Source: Pontiella desulfatans
GTDB lineage: Bacteria; Verrucomicrobiota; Kiritimatiellia; Kiritimatiellales; Pontiellaceae
Direction: 5' to 3'
NCBI GenBank assembly: GCA_029287275.1
Contig: JARFRL010000090.1
Span: forward strand, 1-10,629
DNA: 10,629 bases
In this document: one piece after another, positions 1-6,424 of the stretch
Numbering within the stretch: position 1 is the stretch's first letter
How the letters are laid out: each line of letters starts with the position of its first letter
Notes under the pieces: generated by a model
Database searches by the model: none
Told to the model about the DNA's origin: nothing
Seen by the model: the letters and a program-made list of their open reading frames with translations, nothing else
Made by a program: the position numbers and the translations under genes

Positions 1-27
1 ATCCAGTCGCCCCGACCATGTATTTCC

Positions 28-57
28 GCGTCGTTTTCCCGAAACGACGCTTTTTTT
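28..57 (+). terminator. Intrinsic terminator of an upstream gene outside the window
   Basis: A perfect 9-bp stem (GCGTCGTTT at 28-36 with AAACGACGC at 42-50) closes a TCCCG loop and is followed by seven T residues at 51-57. It reads as a Rho-independent terminator on the plus strand. The gene it ends must lie left of the window, because no plus-strand gene precedes it here. Positions 58-122 show nothing further. Confidence 0.85.
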
Positions 58-122
58 GTGTCGAGGCTGGATGAGAGCCATGGAGCGGGTTTGGCGCGAC
101 CCCGCGAAGCGAGCTTTGGAAT

Positions 123-148
123 AAAAAAAGCCGTCCGAGAGGACGGCT
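123..148 (-). terminator. Intrinsic terminator of the minus-strand pair
   Basis: Read on the minus strand, AGCCGTCC (148-141), a four-base loop and GGACGGCT (136-129) form an 8-bp stem that runs straight into a T run (129-123). It lies about 25 bases beyond the stop codon of the lysine-rich protein and ends the minus-strand transcript. Only on this strand is there a T tract, which fixes its direction. Confidence 0.85.
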
Positions 149-172
149 ACGCGGTCGAAGCGTCACGGTCGG

Positions 173-508
173 TTATTTTTTCCAAAACTTCCACCAGGAC
201 TTTTGTTCCTGGCCCATCTTTTCGCCGGATTCCTGGGCTTCCTTTTTCGTTTGTTTCTTTTTGGCGGTAGCCGTTTTCATCTCTTCGGATTTGCCTTTTC
301 CCTTGGCTTCATCGAGTTGGCCGACTTCTTTGGTTTCCTCCGCCTTGGTTTTGACTTCCTTCGTTTTTTGCTCGGACACTTCCTTGGCCATGCCTTCCGA
401 TTTTTTCATTTCCGAGTCCGGCGCGTCTTTTCCTTGCTCCTTTTTGGCTTCGGCGCTCAGGCCCGCGAGCAAAAGAGTGGCCAGCGCGTATATCAATGTT
501 TTTTTCAT
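173..508 (-). CDS. Lysine/glutamate-rich exported protein of unknown function
   Basis: This encodes 111 residues. The chosen start (508) gives a classical signal peptide, MKKTLIYALATLLLAGLSAEA, with cleavage near residue 21, and has a GGGAG ribosome-binding sequence just upstream. A longer frame reaches 577 but adds a non-signal N-terminus that spoils the export signal. The mature part (22-103) is almost entirely Lys, Glu, Gln, Ser, Ala and Thr, so it is probably disordered or a long charged helix. It ends in a sharply different tail, SWWKFWKK (104-111), with three Trp and one Phe among lysines. I recognise no domain. The tail could anchor the protein to a membrane or polyanionic surface, but this is inference. 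The gene lies 61 bases after the STAS-like gene on the same strand and ahead of a terminator, so the two are probably co-transcribed. Confidence 0.75.
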   Translation of the reverse strand: MKKTLIYALATLLLAGLSAEAKKEQGKDAPDSEMKKSEGMAKEVSEQKTKEVKTKAEETKEVGQLDEAKGKGKSEEMKTATAKKKQTKKEAQESGEKMGQEQKSWWKFWKK

Positions 509-569
509 GATAGCTCCCAGGGTTTTGTTTGTCTCGTCGCGCGGCGAGGGCGTCGCGCAAGGATGATGC

Positions 570-953
570 TTAGGCAACGCGTTCCTTTCCGACGCCCAAC
601 CACGCCTGGGCCTCTTTCAGCGACGGAAAAATCCTAATGTCGAACGCCACCCGACTCTTGAGTCCTTCGATCCAAAGACTGATGATCGCTCCGGTAAGGC
701 CATCGTCCACCACGACCGCGGTTTTGGATCGCGTCGCGTCGGTTGGGCACAGACACTGAAATTCACGAACCATCATTTCTAGCTCGCCCAGTCGAATGTC
801 CGCGTGATGATTTCCGATCAACCAGATATCGTTGGTGTCGGGATATTCCCTGATCTTCGTTAGATGATGAATGATGGTTTGGATCATAGGGAAGTCGAAG
901 CTCTCCTTGAATTTCACCAGGAGATGGTCCCCGTTCTTTTCGATAGTATACAT
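570..953 (-). CDS. Small STAS/SpoIIAA-like domain protein
   Basis: This encodes 127 residues with no signal peptide or membrane segment, so it is likely cytosolic. The start at 953 (MYTIEKNGDHLLVKF) is preferred. An open frame continues to 1262, but its extension is Arg/Ser-rich, low in protein character and crosses two inverted repeats. Only a weak AGG lies 8-10 bases before the start. The layout of strand (3-16), helix (21-35), strand (42-47), helix (55-67), strand (76-83), helix (85-99) and strand (103-109), ending in IFPSLKEAQAWLG (108-120), resembles the SpoIIAA-like/STAS-like family, whose members often end in a 'F.s..eA..WL' motif. That family includes lipid- or partner-binding regulators with no known catalysis. 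I see no Ser equivalent to a clear anti-sigma phosphorylation site. The assignment is moderate; a hypothetical protein is the safe reading. Confidence 0.7.
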   Translation of the reverse strand: MYTIEKNGDHLLVKFKESFDFPMIQTIIHHLTKIREYPDTNDIWLIGNHHADIRLGELEMMVREFQCLCPTDATRSKTAVVVDDGLTGAIISLWIEGLKSRVAFDIRIFPSLKEAQAWLGVGKERVA

Positions 954-1015
954 CTTAGAGCCTACTTTTTTTGATCGCGTTTTTTTTTCGCCGCAAGCGT
1001 TGTACCGTAACAGGC

Positions 1016-1040
1016 ACGCGGAGCGTTCTTCGCTCCGTGT
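1016..1040. repeat. Inverted repeat, 10-bp stem
   Basis: ACGCGGAGCG (1016-1025) pairs with CGCTCCGTGT (1031-1040) around a TTCTT loop, with one G:T pair at 1018/1038. There is no T tract on either side, so it is not an intrinsic terminator. It lies about 65-85 bases upstream of the STAS-like start, within its probable 5' leader or promoter zone, and could be an operator or leader hairpin. Confidence 0.5.
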
Positions 1041-1076
1041 CAAAGAGCAAGCTGTTAATTTAACCGTGTTCGCGGA

Positions 1077-1097
1077 TCGCGCAAGTTGTTTGCGCGA
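1077..1097. repeat. Inverted repeat, perfect 8-bp stem
   Basis: TCGCGCAA (1077-1084) and TTGCGCGA (1090-1097) form a perfect 8-bp stem with a GTTGT loop. No T run follows on either strand. With the inverted repeat 37 bases to its left, it makes two strong palindromes in a short AT-richer stretch ahead of the minus-strand genes, a layout that would fit a regulatory region. Function is not shown by the sequence. Confidence 0.45.
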
Positions 1098-1125
1098 GAG
1101 TAAATAGCAAAAAATACTAGGCCGA

Positions 1126-1407
1126 TCATCTGGCCGCGCATGAATCCTTCGCCGCGCCGTTTGAAAGGGCGGTGAGCGCGAGAGGCAGGTCGGCTTGTAA
1201 GCGGTCTGCTGGACCCATGGAGAGTCTCGCCGCGCTGATCTTCTCCTGATTTTCGGAACCAACGGTTCGCTGTTCCGGCTCCTTCGCGAGCACCGACGAC
1301 AAGACCCTCCTCGCTCCCTCGGAGAATTTCATTGGCCTTCGCGCTCCACCTCGAGCTTTTGCTTTGCCGACCGCCGCGGCTTTGCTATCTATACGGTGTT
1401 GAATCAA
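1126..1407 (-). other. Gene-poor stretch with a doubtful 93-codon open frame
   Basis: The gap from 954 to 1514 has no convincing gene. In its middle a minus-strand frame of 93 codons begins with TTG at 1407, has no ribosome-binding sequence, and runs to 1126. Its translation is oddly protein-like in part (for example FSEGARRVLSSVLAKEPEQR and ADRLQADLPLALTALSNGAA), yet shows no signal peptide, hydrophobic core or motif I can name. It may be a chance frame, a remnant gene, or a dispersed genomic repeat with an open frame. I would not annotate it as a protein without support from elsewhere. Confidence 0.2.
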
Positions 1408-1514
1408 CGAGCAAGGCGTTCAGGTCGAGCTTTGCAAAAACATGCTAAACTCGAATGCTTTCGTCGGCGCGGACATTCATCGCGTTTCAGGGACCCAGTT
1501 CAAGGAGATGGATC

Positions 1515-1949
1515 ATGCTTAAAGGAATCAATCCCATCGTAAGCCCCGCCCTGTTGAAGCTTCTCGCGGAAATGGGGCACGGCGATGAAATCGTTCTCTC
1601 CGACGCGCATTTTCCAGGACACGCCTTGTGCCCGAAAAACGTTCTGCGCGGCGACGGGCTCCAAATTCCAGATCTGCTCGAGGGCATCATTCCGCTGTTC
1701 GAACTCGACGCCTATGATGATCCGTTGATCATGATGGCCGCCGTCGAGGGCGACGCGTTGGACCCGCGGGTTGAAGCCGACTACATGGCCGCGATTAAAA
1801 AGAGCGCGCCCGCCGCGCCCGAGGTCAAACGACTTGGCCGCTTCGAGTTCTACGCCCGCGCCGAAAAGGCCTACGCCTGCGTGATCTCCGGAACCACCGC
1901 CAAGTACGGAAACATCATCCTCAAAAAGGGCGTGACTCCGCGAGGCTGA
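1515..1949 (+). CDS. fucU: L-fucose mutarotase (RbsD/FucU family)
   Basis: This encodes 144 residues, close to the 140 of E. coli FucU. FucU interconverts the alpha and beta anomers of L-fucose in the cytosol, supplying the form used by fucose isomerase or dehydrogenase. The match is obvious throughout: MLKGINPIVSPALLKLLAEM at the N-terminus, then GHGDEI (21-26) with the family His22, SDAHFPGH (29-36), IIPLFELD (58-65), MMAAVEGD (73-80), RFEFYARAEKAY (109-120) and AKYGNIILKKGV (129-140). The start at 1515 is fixed by AAGGAG at 1502-1507, seven bases upstream; an in-frame ATG at 1455 lacks this. No fucose kinase, isomerase, aldolase or permease lies beside it, so it appears as a solitary gene. 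It implies growth on fucose, perhaps from fucose-containing algal or plant polysaccharides. A 6-bp hairpin just after the stop (1959-1978) has no T run, so no clear terminator is seen. Confidence 0.95.
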   Translation: MLKGINPIVSPALLKLLAEMGHGDEIVLSDAHFPGHALCPKNVLRGDGLQIPDLLEGIIPLFELDAYDDPLIMMAAVEGDALDPRVEADYMAAIKKSAPAAPEVKRLGRFEFYARAEKAYACVISGTTAKYGNIILKKGVTPRG

Positions 1950-2102
1950 TTCGATGACGAACGCCAGCTCTTGCGTTCCGCGATCAATCCCGCTACATTT
2001 CCCGCTTTTCCGCTTCCGTGGAACATAACGGAGTCCGTTGGGACCTGTTAAAATACGGACGCGGGCGTTATATTTCGCGCTGTGGAATGGAAGCAAGAAA
2101 AC

Positions 2103-2190
2103 GCCCGGATGGTGAAATTGGTAGACACAAGGGACTTAAACTCCCTCGGCCATCGCGGCCATGCCGGTTCAAGTCCGGCTCCGGGCACCA
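2103..2190 (+). tRNA. tRNA-Leu, anticodon TAA, with encoded CCA
   Basis: The acceptor stem is GCCCGGA (2103-2109) with TCCGGGC (2180-2186), followed by discriminator A and an encoded CCA (2188-2190). The anticodon stem AGGGA/TCCCT (2130-2134, 2142-2146) encloses loop CTTAAAC, giving anticodon TAA at 2137-2139, which reads UUA. The long variable arm (GGCC stem around ATCGC) and the T arm GCCGG-TTCAAGT-CCGGC are typical of a class II leucine tRNA. A TATATT at 2069-2074 could serve as its -10 element, but I see no good -35 box. A terminator follows five bases later. Confidence 0.97.
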
Positions 2191-2194
2191 CCTT

Positions 2195-2228
2195 AAACCC
2201 CGCCATGATTTAGTGATGGCGGGGTTTT
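2195..2228 (+). terminator. Intrinsic terminator of tRNA-Leu
   Basis: A 12-bp perfect stem (AAACCCCGCCAT at 2195-2206 with ATGGCGGGGTTT at 2216-2227) has a nine-base loop. Its descending arm ends in TTTT, followed shortly by a second T run (2231-2237). It starts five bases after the tRNA CCA end. Confidence 0.85.
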
Positions 2229-2395
2229 CTCGTTTTTGTTGGTCAGGGCTCATCGCCTCGCTTCGCGCCGCTAAAGATCCGAGGGGTTCGAAGGAAAGAA
2301 TTTTCTGATTTATTCGATCTTTTTTCCGGACCGTGCTATGTAAGGGCCGTGTTGATACGGGGTGCCCGTTCAGTGGCGAATAAACGGAGAACGCG

Positions 2396-3343
2396 ATGAA
2401 ATCGCAGATGGCTTTAGGGTTCGTAATGCTTCTTATGGCGGGTTGCGAGACGTTGGAGAGCGACACCCAACGGATTCCATGGGAACAACAACACGCCTAT
2501 TTGAAGAAGGTCCAGGATCCCCGGATATACGGACTTTCAATTTACGACTCGCCGAGTGGTCCGCGGATTCGCGGCGACGCTCGTCTACATCCGGAGCGGG
2601 CGGTGGGCCTTGAAATGCTGGCGGAAGAGCCGCTTCGTCCGCTGGTTGATTTGGATGGGAATCATGGCGAACAGTGGCCGGTTTTGCTCGACTTCACCTC
2701 TGGCGCGACCTGGTTGGAGTTCGAGCTGGCGAACGAGTTGGGAGCCCGGCCGGTCGGCGAGGGGAAGGCCACGCTGGTCAATCTGACGGGGGATGACGTT
2801 CCCGCCGCGCTATCGATTGTGTCTTCGCTGAGGCTGGGTCAGATGTTCGTCGAGTATCCGCTGGTATACACGCGGATGGCGACCGGTTCGCTCGGCGCGA
2901 TGAATCGGGATGTTTCGGAAGGCCCGGTGCGGGCGGTGATCGGTTGGGATATCCTCAAAAAGTTTGATCAGGTACGGTTCCTCTATCCGGTCCAGCAGGT
3001 GCTGCTGACTTCGATGAAGGAAGAGTATGCGCCGAATCCGGAGAGGCTCCTGGTTACGCTTTCGCTGGTGAAAGACGCGGATCTCTGCGCGGTGCGTGGC
3101 CGCATGAACGGGAGGGAGGGCAACATCCTGATTGATCCGGCGGGTGACTTTGAAGTGGCGGCCGACGGGGCGGTGTCCTCCCTGCTTTTGGGAGAGGGCA
3201 TTGAGCTTTTGAATCCAGCCACGGCGCCGTCCCCGGGCGGGGTTCGGATTGGTGCCCGGGTGCTGAAGAACTATCTAGTAACGGTCTGTCCCAAGGTCGG
3301 CGTGATCCATTTTGAAACACTGGCCGAGCCGGAGGTGGAGTAA
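2396..3343 (+). CDS. Lipoprotein with two degenerate retropepsin-like lobes
   Basis: This encodes 315 residues; GGAG at 2386-2389, six bases ahead, sets the start. The N-terminus is a lipoprotein signal (MKSQMALGFVMLLMAGC) with the acylated Cys at 17, so the protein is probably membrane-anchored outside the cytoplasm. Two copies of a pattern typical of clan AA aspartyl proteases follow. Lobe 1 has VLLDFTSGATWLEF (96-109), then VIGWDILKKF (181-190) and a closing strand pair (192-204). Lobe 2 has ILIDPAGDF (244-252), then RIGARVLKNYLVTV (284-297) and VGVIHFE (301-307). In active enzymes the first strand carries Asp-Thr/Ser-Gly; here the Asp remains (99 and 247) but is followed by Phe-Thr and Pro-Ala. 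The protein may therefore be inactive or a binding scaffold. The family call rests on pattern only. It stands alone between two terminators. Confidence 0.7.
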   Translation: MKSQMALGFVMLLMAGCETLESDTQRIPWEQQHAYLKKVQDPRIYGLSIYDSPSGPRIRGDARLHPERAVGLEMLAEEPLRPLVDLDGNHGEQWPVLLDFTSGATWLEFELANELGARPVGEGKATLVNLTGDDVPAALSIVSSLRLGQMFVEYPLVYTRMATGSLGAMNRDVSEGPVRAVIGWDILKKFDQVRFLYPVQQVLLTSMKEEYAPNPERLLVTLSLVKDADLCAVRGRMNGREGNILIDPAGDFEVAADGAVSSLLLGEGIELLNPATAPSPGGVRIGARVLKNYLVTVCPKVGVIHFETLAEPEVE

Positions 3344-3400
3344 ACGCCGCCGTTTAGTTGAAAGTATCTGATGAGCGATCCTGTGCGGGTGCGGGATCGG

Positions 3401-3435
3401 AAAGGGTTTCTCTGGGAAGAGGAATCCTTTTTTTT
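3401..3435 (+). terminator. Strong intrinsic terminator after the lipoprotein gene
   Basis: A 13-bp stem (AAAGGGTTTCTCT at 3401-3413 with AGAGGAATCCTTT at 3418-3430, two G:T pairs) carries a GGGA tetraloop and ends in eight consecutive T residues (3428-3435). It lies about 60 bases after the lipoprotein stop codon. Confidence 0.9.
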
Positions 3436-3784
3436 GTCGGGCCCCGTGAAGACTCATCCGCCTCCTCAAGCAGGGCGCTCCTCGGTTCCCTGAGGGGATT
3501 CTTCCTGCCTGTCCGTTCTCTGATTCGTGCTTTCCCGAGGCAGGTCAGACGGTCGTCTTCCCATCCGTTTCGGTCGGAATAGGGGCCTTATTCGTAATGT
3601 TTTCTATATTTTATATGATTTGATCTAGTTCGTTGAGTGAGTAGCACGGACTATGGCTCACTGTGTTTTGAGGTTTGCGTGGTCGTCGAAGCACATCGTC
3701 TATTAATTTTAACATCTTGTTATAAAACAGTGAGATACAAAAGAAGAAGAGCGCGGAGGATGGTTAAAAAATCGTAAAAACGCG
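3436..3784. other. Non-coding spacer, AT-rich on the right
   Basis: No gene is supported here. Short frames overlap the preceding terminator and have no ribosome-binding site. From about 3590 the base composition shifts to AT-rich, with runs such as TTTTCTATATTTTATATGA. A weak bulged hairpin lies near 3706-3728. GTTGAGTGAG at 3632-3641 recurs at 3847-3856 in the leader of the next gene. The A-rich tract at 3764-3780 sits directly upstream of the -35 box and could act as an UP element. Confidence 0.5.
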
Positions 3785-3813
3785 TTGACGAAAGGTCCGC
3801 CAATAGTTATATA
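3785..3813 (+). promoter_or_regulatory. Sigma-70-type promoter of the PEP-CTERM gene
   Basis: TTGACG (3785-3790) and TATATA (3808-3813) are separated by exactly 17 bases, and an A-tract (3764-3780) sits just upstream like an UP element. The expected start of transcription is near 3820, leaving a leader of about 80 bases before the start codon. This is the best promoter in the window. Confidence 0.65.
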
Positions 3814-3861
3814 CGACTATGAATCACTTGGGAGTGGTTCGAGTAGGTTGAGTGAGAGAGA

Positions 3862-3875
3862 GGTCCATGCGGACC
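3862..3875 (+). promoter_or_regulatory. Leader hairpin ahead of the PEP-CTERM gene
   Basis: GGTCC (3862-3866) and GGACC (3871-3875) pair around ATGC, and the flanking AGGTT (3845-3849) and AACCT (3876-3880) can extend the structure around a purine-rich GAGTGAGAGAGA bulge. It ends 11 bases before the AAGGAG ribosome-binding sequence, so it could affect translation or mRNA stability. No known riboswitch or leader class is recognised. Confidence 0.35.
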
Positions 3876-3901
3876 AACCTGAATAAGGAAAAAGGAGACA
3901 T

Positions 3902-4606
3902 ATGATGAGGAAAACATTAACAGTAGCTATATTAGCGGCTTTCGCCATTGTGGGCGGAACGGTTCAGGCCGACCTGAATTTCACCGTTGATCCCGGCGCG
4001 GCTCAGTTCGCGTATGTGAACGCGTTCAATATTAGTGACGACACGCCCGCCACTGATTTCGGATATACGGCGGCTCAGTCGCCGTCCACGTTTGTTGGAA
4101 ACACACAGGTTCTTGGGCCAAACACCGATATCTACACGGCCAACGGTGGAGGAACAGTTGACGAGGACACGTTCTGGTTCACGGGTGATGGCAGTGGTAC
4201 CCAGCTAAAATACCTTGAAGTCGCAACGTATCAAGAAGTTACGGGAACGATTGGTGAGACGGTTACGTTTGACTTCTTAACCGTCGCTACCACCCTGAAA
4301 GATAGTGGCTATGAGGCCGTCGGCTTCATCAAGGTGCTGGACGGATTCGCTAGTTGGGCTACCACTCAGTACGAGTTTGTTGATCTGACCGCTGGTTCGC
4401 TTGAAAGCCTCAGCCTGGTAATTGCTGACGCGGGTGCGGGTTCTGAGATCGTTCAGGCCGGATTCGCGGTCACGGGCTTGTATGTTGATCCTACCACCGC
4501 GGCGGGTCTTGGCACTTTTGAAGTCATTCCGGAGCCGGCCACGCTTGGCTTGTTGGGCATATTTGGAGGAGGACTTCTGTTTTTCCGCCGCTGCTTCAAG
4601 AGCTAG
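3902..4606 (+). CDS. PEP-CTERM domain secreted protein
   Basis: This encodes 234 residues. AAGGAG (3892-3897) lies four bases before the ATG at 3902 and seven before the next ATG at 3905; the second may be the true start, shortening the protein by one residue. A signal peptide covers residues 1-23 (cleavage after VQA). The body (24-208) is rich in Thr, Gly, Asp and beta-strand patterns and poor in Lys and Cys, as in extracellular beta-sandwich proteins. The C-terminus has the full sorting signal: IPEPATLG (209-216) with the PEP triad at 210-212, a hydrophobic helix to residue 228, then RR at 229-230. Such proteins are cut by an exosortase and delivered to the envelope or extracellular matrix. 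No exosortase is in the window. The gene has its own promoter and terminator, so it is a separate unit from the GH16 genes after it. The function of the body is unknown; a carbohydrate-binding fold is possible. Confidence 0.9.
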   Translation: MMRKTLTVAILAAFAIVGGTVQADLNFTVDPGAAQFAYVNAFNISDDTPATDFGYTAAQSPSTFVGNTQVLGPNTDIYTANGGGTVDEDTFWFTGDGSGTQLKYLEVATYQEVTGTIGETVTFDFLTVATTLKDSGYEAVGFIKVLDGFASWATTQYEFVDLTAGSLESLSLVIADAGAGSEIVQAGFAVTGLYVDPTTAAGLGTFEVIPEPATLGLLGIFGGGLLFFRRCFKS

Positions 4607-4630
4607 ATCGCTATCGAGATCGGTCTATTC

Positions 4631-4664
4631 AAGGGGGTGCTGTTTATCGGCATCCTCTTTTTTT
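4631..4664 (+). terminator. Intrinsic terminator of the PEP-CTERM gene
   Basis: AAGGGGGTGCTG (4631-4642) pairs with CGGCATCCTCTT (4648-4659) around a TTTAT loop, allowing three G:T pairs, and is followed by a T run reaching 4664. It lies about 25 bases after the stop codon and separates this unit from the GH16 genes. Confidence 0.8.
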
Positions 4665-4836
4665 AACCTCCCGCTGTTTTTGGCGGATAGCCTGATTCAC
4701 TCAACGGTTGGTTGTTCGGGTTGTCTAAACCCATGGAATACCTACGTTAACCGCGGCGGATCGCGGCGCGGAGGTGGGCTTTTGGCGCCATCGCCACTGT
4801 AAGTTTCCTTGATCCGCGAGCGAACTCATAGCAGTC

Positions 4837-6411
4837 ATGAAATACATTATCACCTATCTGATGTTCACGTGCGGGCTGTCTTCAGCGCAGACCCTGATTT
4901 GGAGCGAGGAGTTTAATTACACCTCGGCTCCCGATGACGACGTGTGGTCCTATGACTTGGGCGCGGGCGGGTGGGGCAACGCCGAGTTGCAGAGTTACAC
5001 CAGCGATCCCGCGAATGTTTGGGTCAACGGCAGCAATCTCGTGATCACGGCCTTACGAGACGGGGATAGCTTCACCTCGGCGCGGATCAAGACCCTGAAT
5101 AAACTGACTTTCAAGTACGGCGTGGTGGAAGCTCGCATCCAGACGCCTGATTTGGCCAACGGATTGTGGCCCGCGTTCTGGACGTTGGGCAATAATTTTC
5201 CGGCCGTCGGCTGGCCGGCTTGCGGCGAGATTGACGTCATGGAAATGGGGCAAACCAACGCGATCCGCGCGGGGCTCGTCAACCGGAGGGTTGGATCAAC
5301 CGCGCATTGGGAAAGCGGCGGCGGATACGCGAGCTTTGGGGATTACGAAGACATGCCGTCCGATATTAGTGACACGTTCGTGGTCTATCGCATGGTATGG
5401 ACTCCGAACTCGATTTCGACCTACATCAATGGTCAACCTATCTGGGTCATGGATATTTCCGGAGGTGCTGGAGCTGATCTGGAGGAATTCCACCTGCCAC
5501 ACTTCTTTATCCTCAATCTAGCGGTTGGAGGAACCTACACTGGGAGTTTCGCGCCCGGTGACATCAACGCTGATTTCCCGGCGGAATACAAGGTGGACTA
5601 TATTCGAGTCTACGACATTGGAGACACGGTTCTCGGCGGCTCGTCCACGGTGGTTCCCGGAGCGAATCTTCTCGCGAATCCTGGTTTTGAATCCGGGGTC
5701 TCTGGTTGGACGATGAACCTCGGCGGGGGTTCGGCGTCAGCATCGCCCGCTTACGCGCGGTCTGGTGACGAATCATTGGTGATCGACAGCGCGGGCGCGG
5801 GAGACTGGTCTTCCCCGAACGCGTCGCAATCCTTTTCGGCGAGCGCGGGGGATGTTTTTGATATTCAGGGCTACCTGCTGAACCCGGCGGGTTCCGCCAT
5901 AACGGGCTCCTCTTTCGGACTGTTCAAGATCGAGTTCCGAGATAGTGGCGGCAACGTTTTAGAACCGGCTTCGGTGGATACCGGAACATCGGCCGCGTTT
6001 CCTTATTACGGCGCGGAGTCGAGACCTTTTTTGAGCGCCGCCAGCGCCACGGATACATGGATTTTCAGCGAAGTGCGGGCGGAGGCTCCCGCGAACACCG
6101 TCTGGGTCAGTTTCATCCTCCTAAACGTAAATCAGCCTGAAAATTCCGGGCCCATTTACTACGACGATATTCAGGCGGTTTTGATCGGTGATCCGGTTCC
6201 GCCGTTGGAGTTGAGCTCCTCCCTTGAGGGCGGAAACATTCAGATCAGCTTTCCCACACAAAATGGCGCCAGCTATCGGGTGGCTTGCAAGAGCGGTTTA
6301 ACCAACGCGAATTGGATCATCATTGAAACCATCATCGGGGACGGAACCACGAACTCGTCCTCATATCCCGCGGACGATCCAGTTCGCTTTTACAGGGTTT
6401 TAACCCCCTAA
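4837..6411 (+). CDS. Secreted GH16 endoglucanase (laminarinase-like), enzyme 1
   Basis: This encodes 524 residues. The signal peptide is 1-17 (cleavage at SSA/Q). Residues 19-260 form a family 16 glycoside hydrolase domain: LIWSEEFN (20-27), FTSARI (79-84), FKYGVVEARIQTPD (92-105), NGLWPAFWTLGNNFP (108-122) and the active-site motif GEIDVMEMG (130-138). Family knowledge assigns Glu131 as nucleophile, Asp133 as helper and Glu136 as acid/base. The ExDxxE spacing is that of the laminarinase/agarase branch, not the lichenase ExDxE branch. Residues 275-451 (NLLANPGFESGVSGW onward) resemble a CBM4/9-type galactose-binding beta-sandwich. Residues 458-524 form a small C-terminal domain ending VRFYRVLTP, shared with enzyme 2. 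No ribosome-binding sequence precedes the ATG, and no upstream ATG is better. The enzyme should act outside the cell on a beta-1,3-glucan or related glycan; the exact substrate is uncertain. It probably shares a transcript with enzyme 2. Confidence 0.93.
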   Translation: MKYIITYLMFTCGLSSAQTLIWSEEFNYTSAPDDDVWSYDLGAGGWGNAELQSYTSDPANVWVNGSNLVITALRDGDSFTSARIKTLNKLTFKYGVVEARIQTPDLANGLWPAFWTLGNNFPAVGWPACGEIDVMEMGQTNAIRAGLVNRRVGSTAHWESGGGYASFGDYEDMPSDISDTFVVYRMVWTPNSISTYINGQPIWVMDISGGAGADLEEFHLPHFFILNLAVGGTYTGSFAPGDINADFPAEYKVDYIRVYDIGDTVLGGSSTVVPGANLLANPGFESGVSGWTMNLGGGSASASPAYARSGDESLVIDSAGAGDWSSPNASQSFSASAGDVFDIQGYLLNPAGSAITGSSFGLFKIEFRDSGGNVLEPASVDTGTSAAFPYYGAESRPFLSAASATDTWIFSEVRAEAPANTVWVSFILLNVNQPENSGPIYYDDIQAVLIGDPVPPLELSSSLEGGNIQISFPTQNGASYRVACKSGLTNANWIIIETIIGDGTTNSSSYPADDPVRFYRVLTP

Positions 6412-6424
6412 ACGGCGCGGATAA

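Noticed and set aside
203..637. 144-codon plus-strand frame, Phe/Leu-rich
   Set aside because: Its Phe/Leu richness is the reverse reading of Lys/Glu codons of the minus-strand exported protein, which has a signal peptide, ribosome-binding sequence and terminator.
1038..1043. TTGACA on the minus strand as a -35 box
   Set aside because: No acceptable -10 hexamer lies 16-18 bases downstream, and the box overlaps one arm of a hairpin.
954..1262. N-terminal extension of the STAS-like frame
   Set aside because: The extension is Arg/Ser/Cys-rich without domain character and crosses two inverted repeats; the domain begins at the Met coded at 953.
1500..2096. 198-codon minus-strand open frame
   Set aside because: It covers fucU in reverse; the fucU translation is unmistakable.
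3341..3356. Hairpin TAAACG/CGTTTA at the lipoprotein stop codon
   Set aside because: It has only six base pairs and no T tract; the real terminator is at 3401-3435.
3358..3582. 74-codon plus-strand frame after the lipoprotein gene
   Set aside because: It runs through the strong terminator at 3401-3435 and has no ribosome-binding sequence.
4719..4746. Possible promoter for GH16 enzyme 1 (TTGTCT with TACGTT)
   Set aside because: The spacing is about 16 bases but both hexamers are poor matches; too weak to list.
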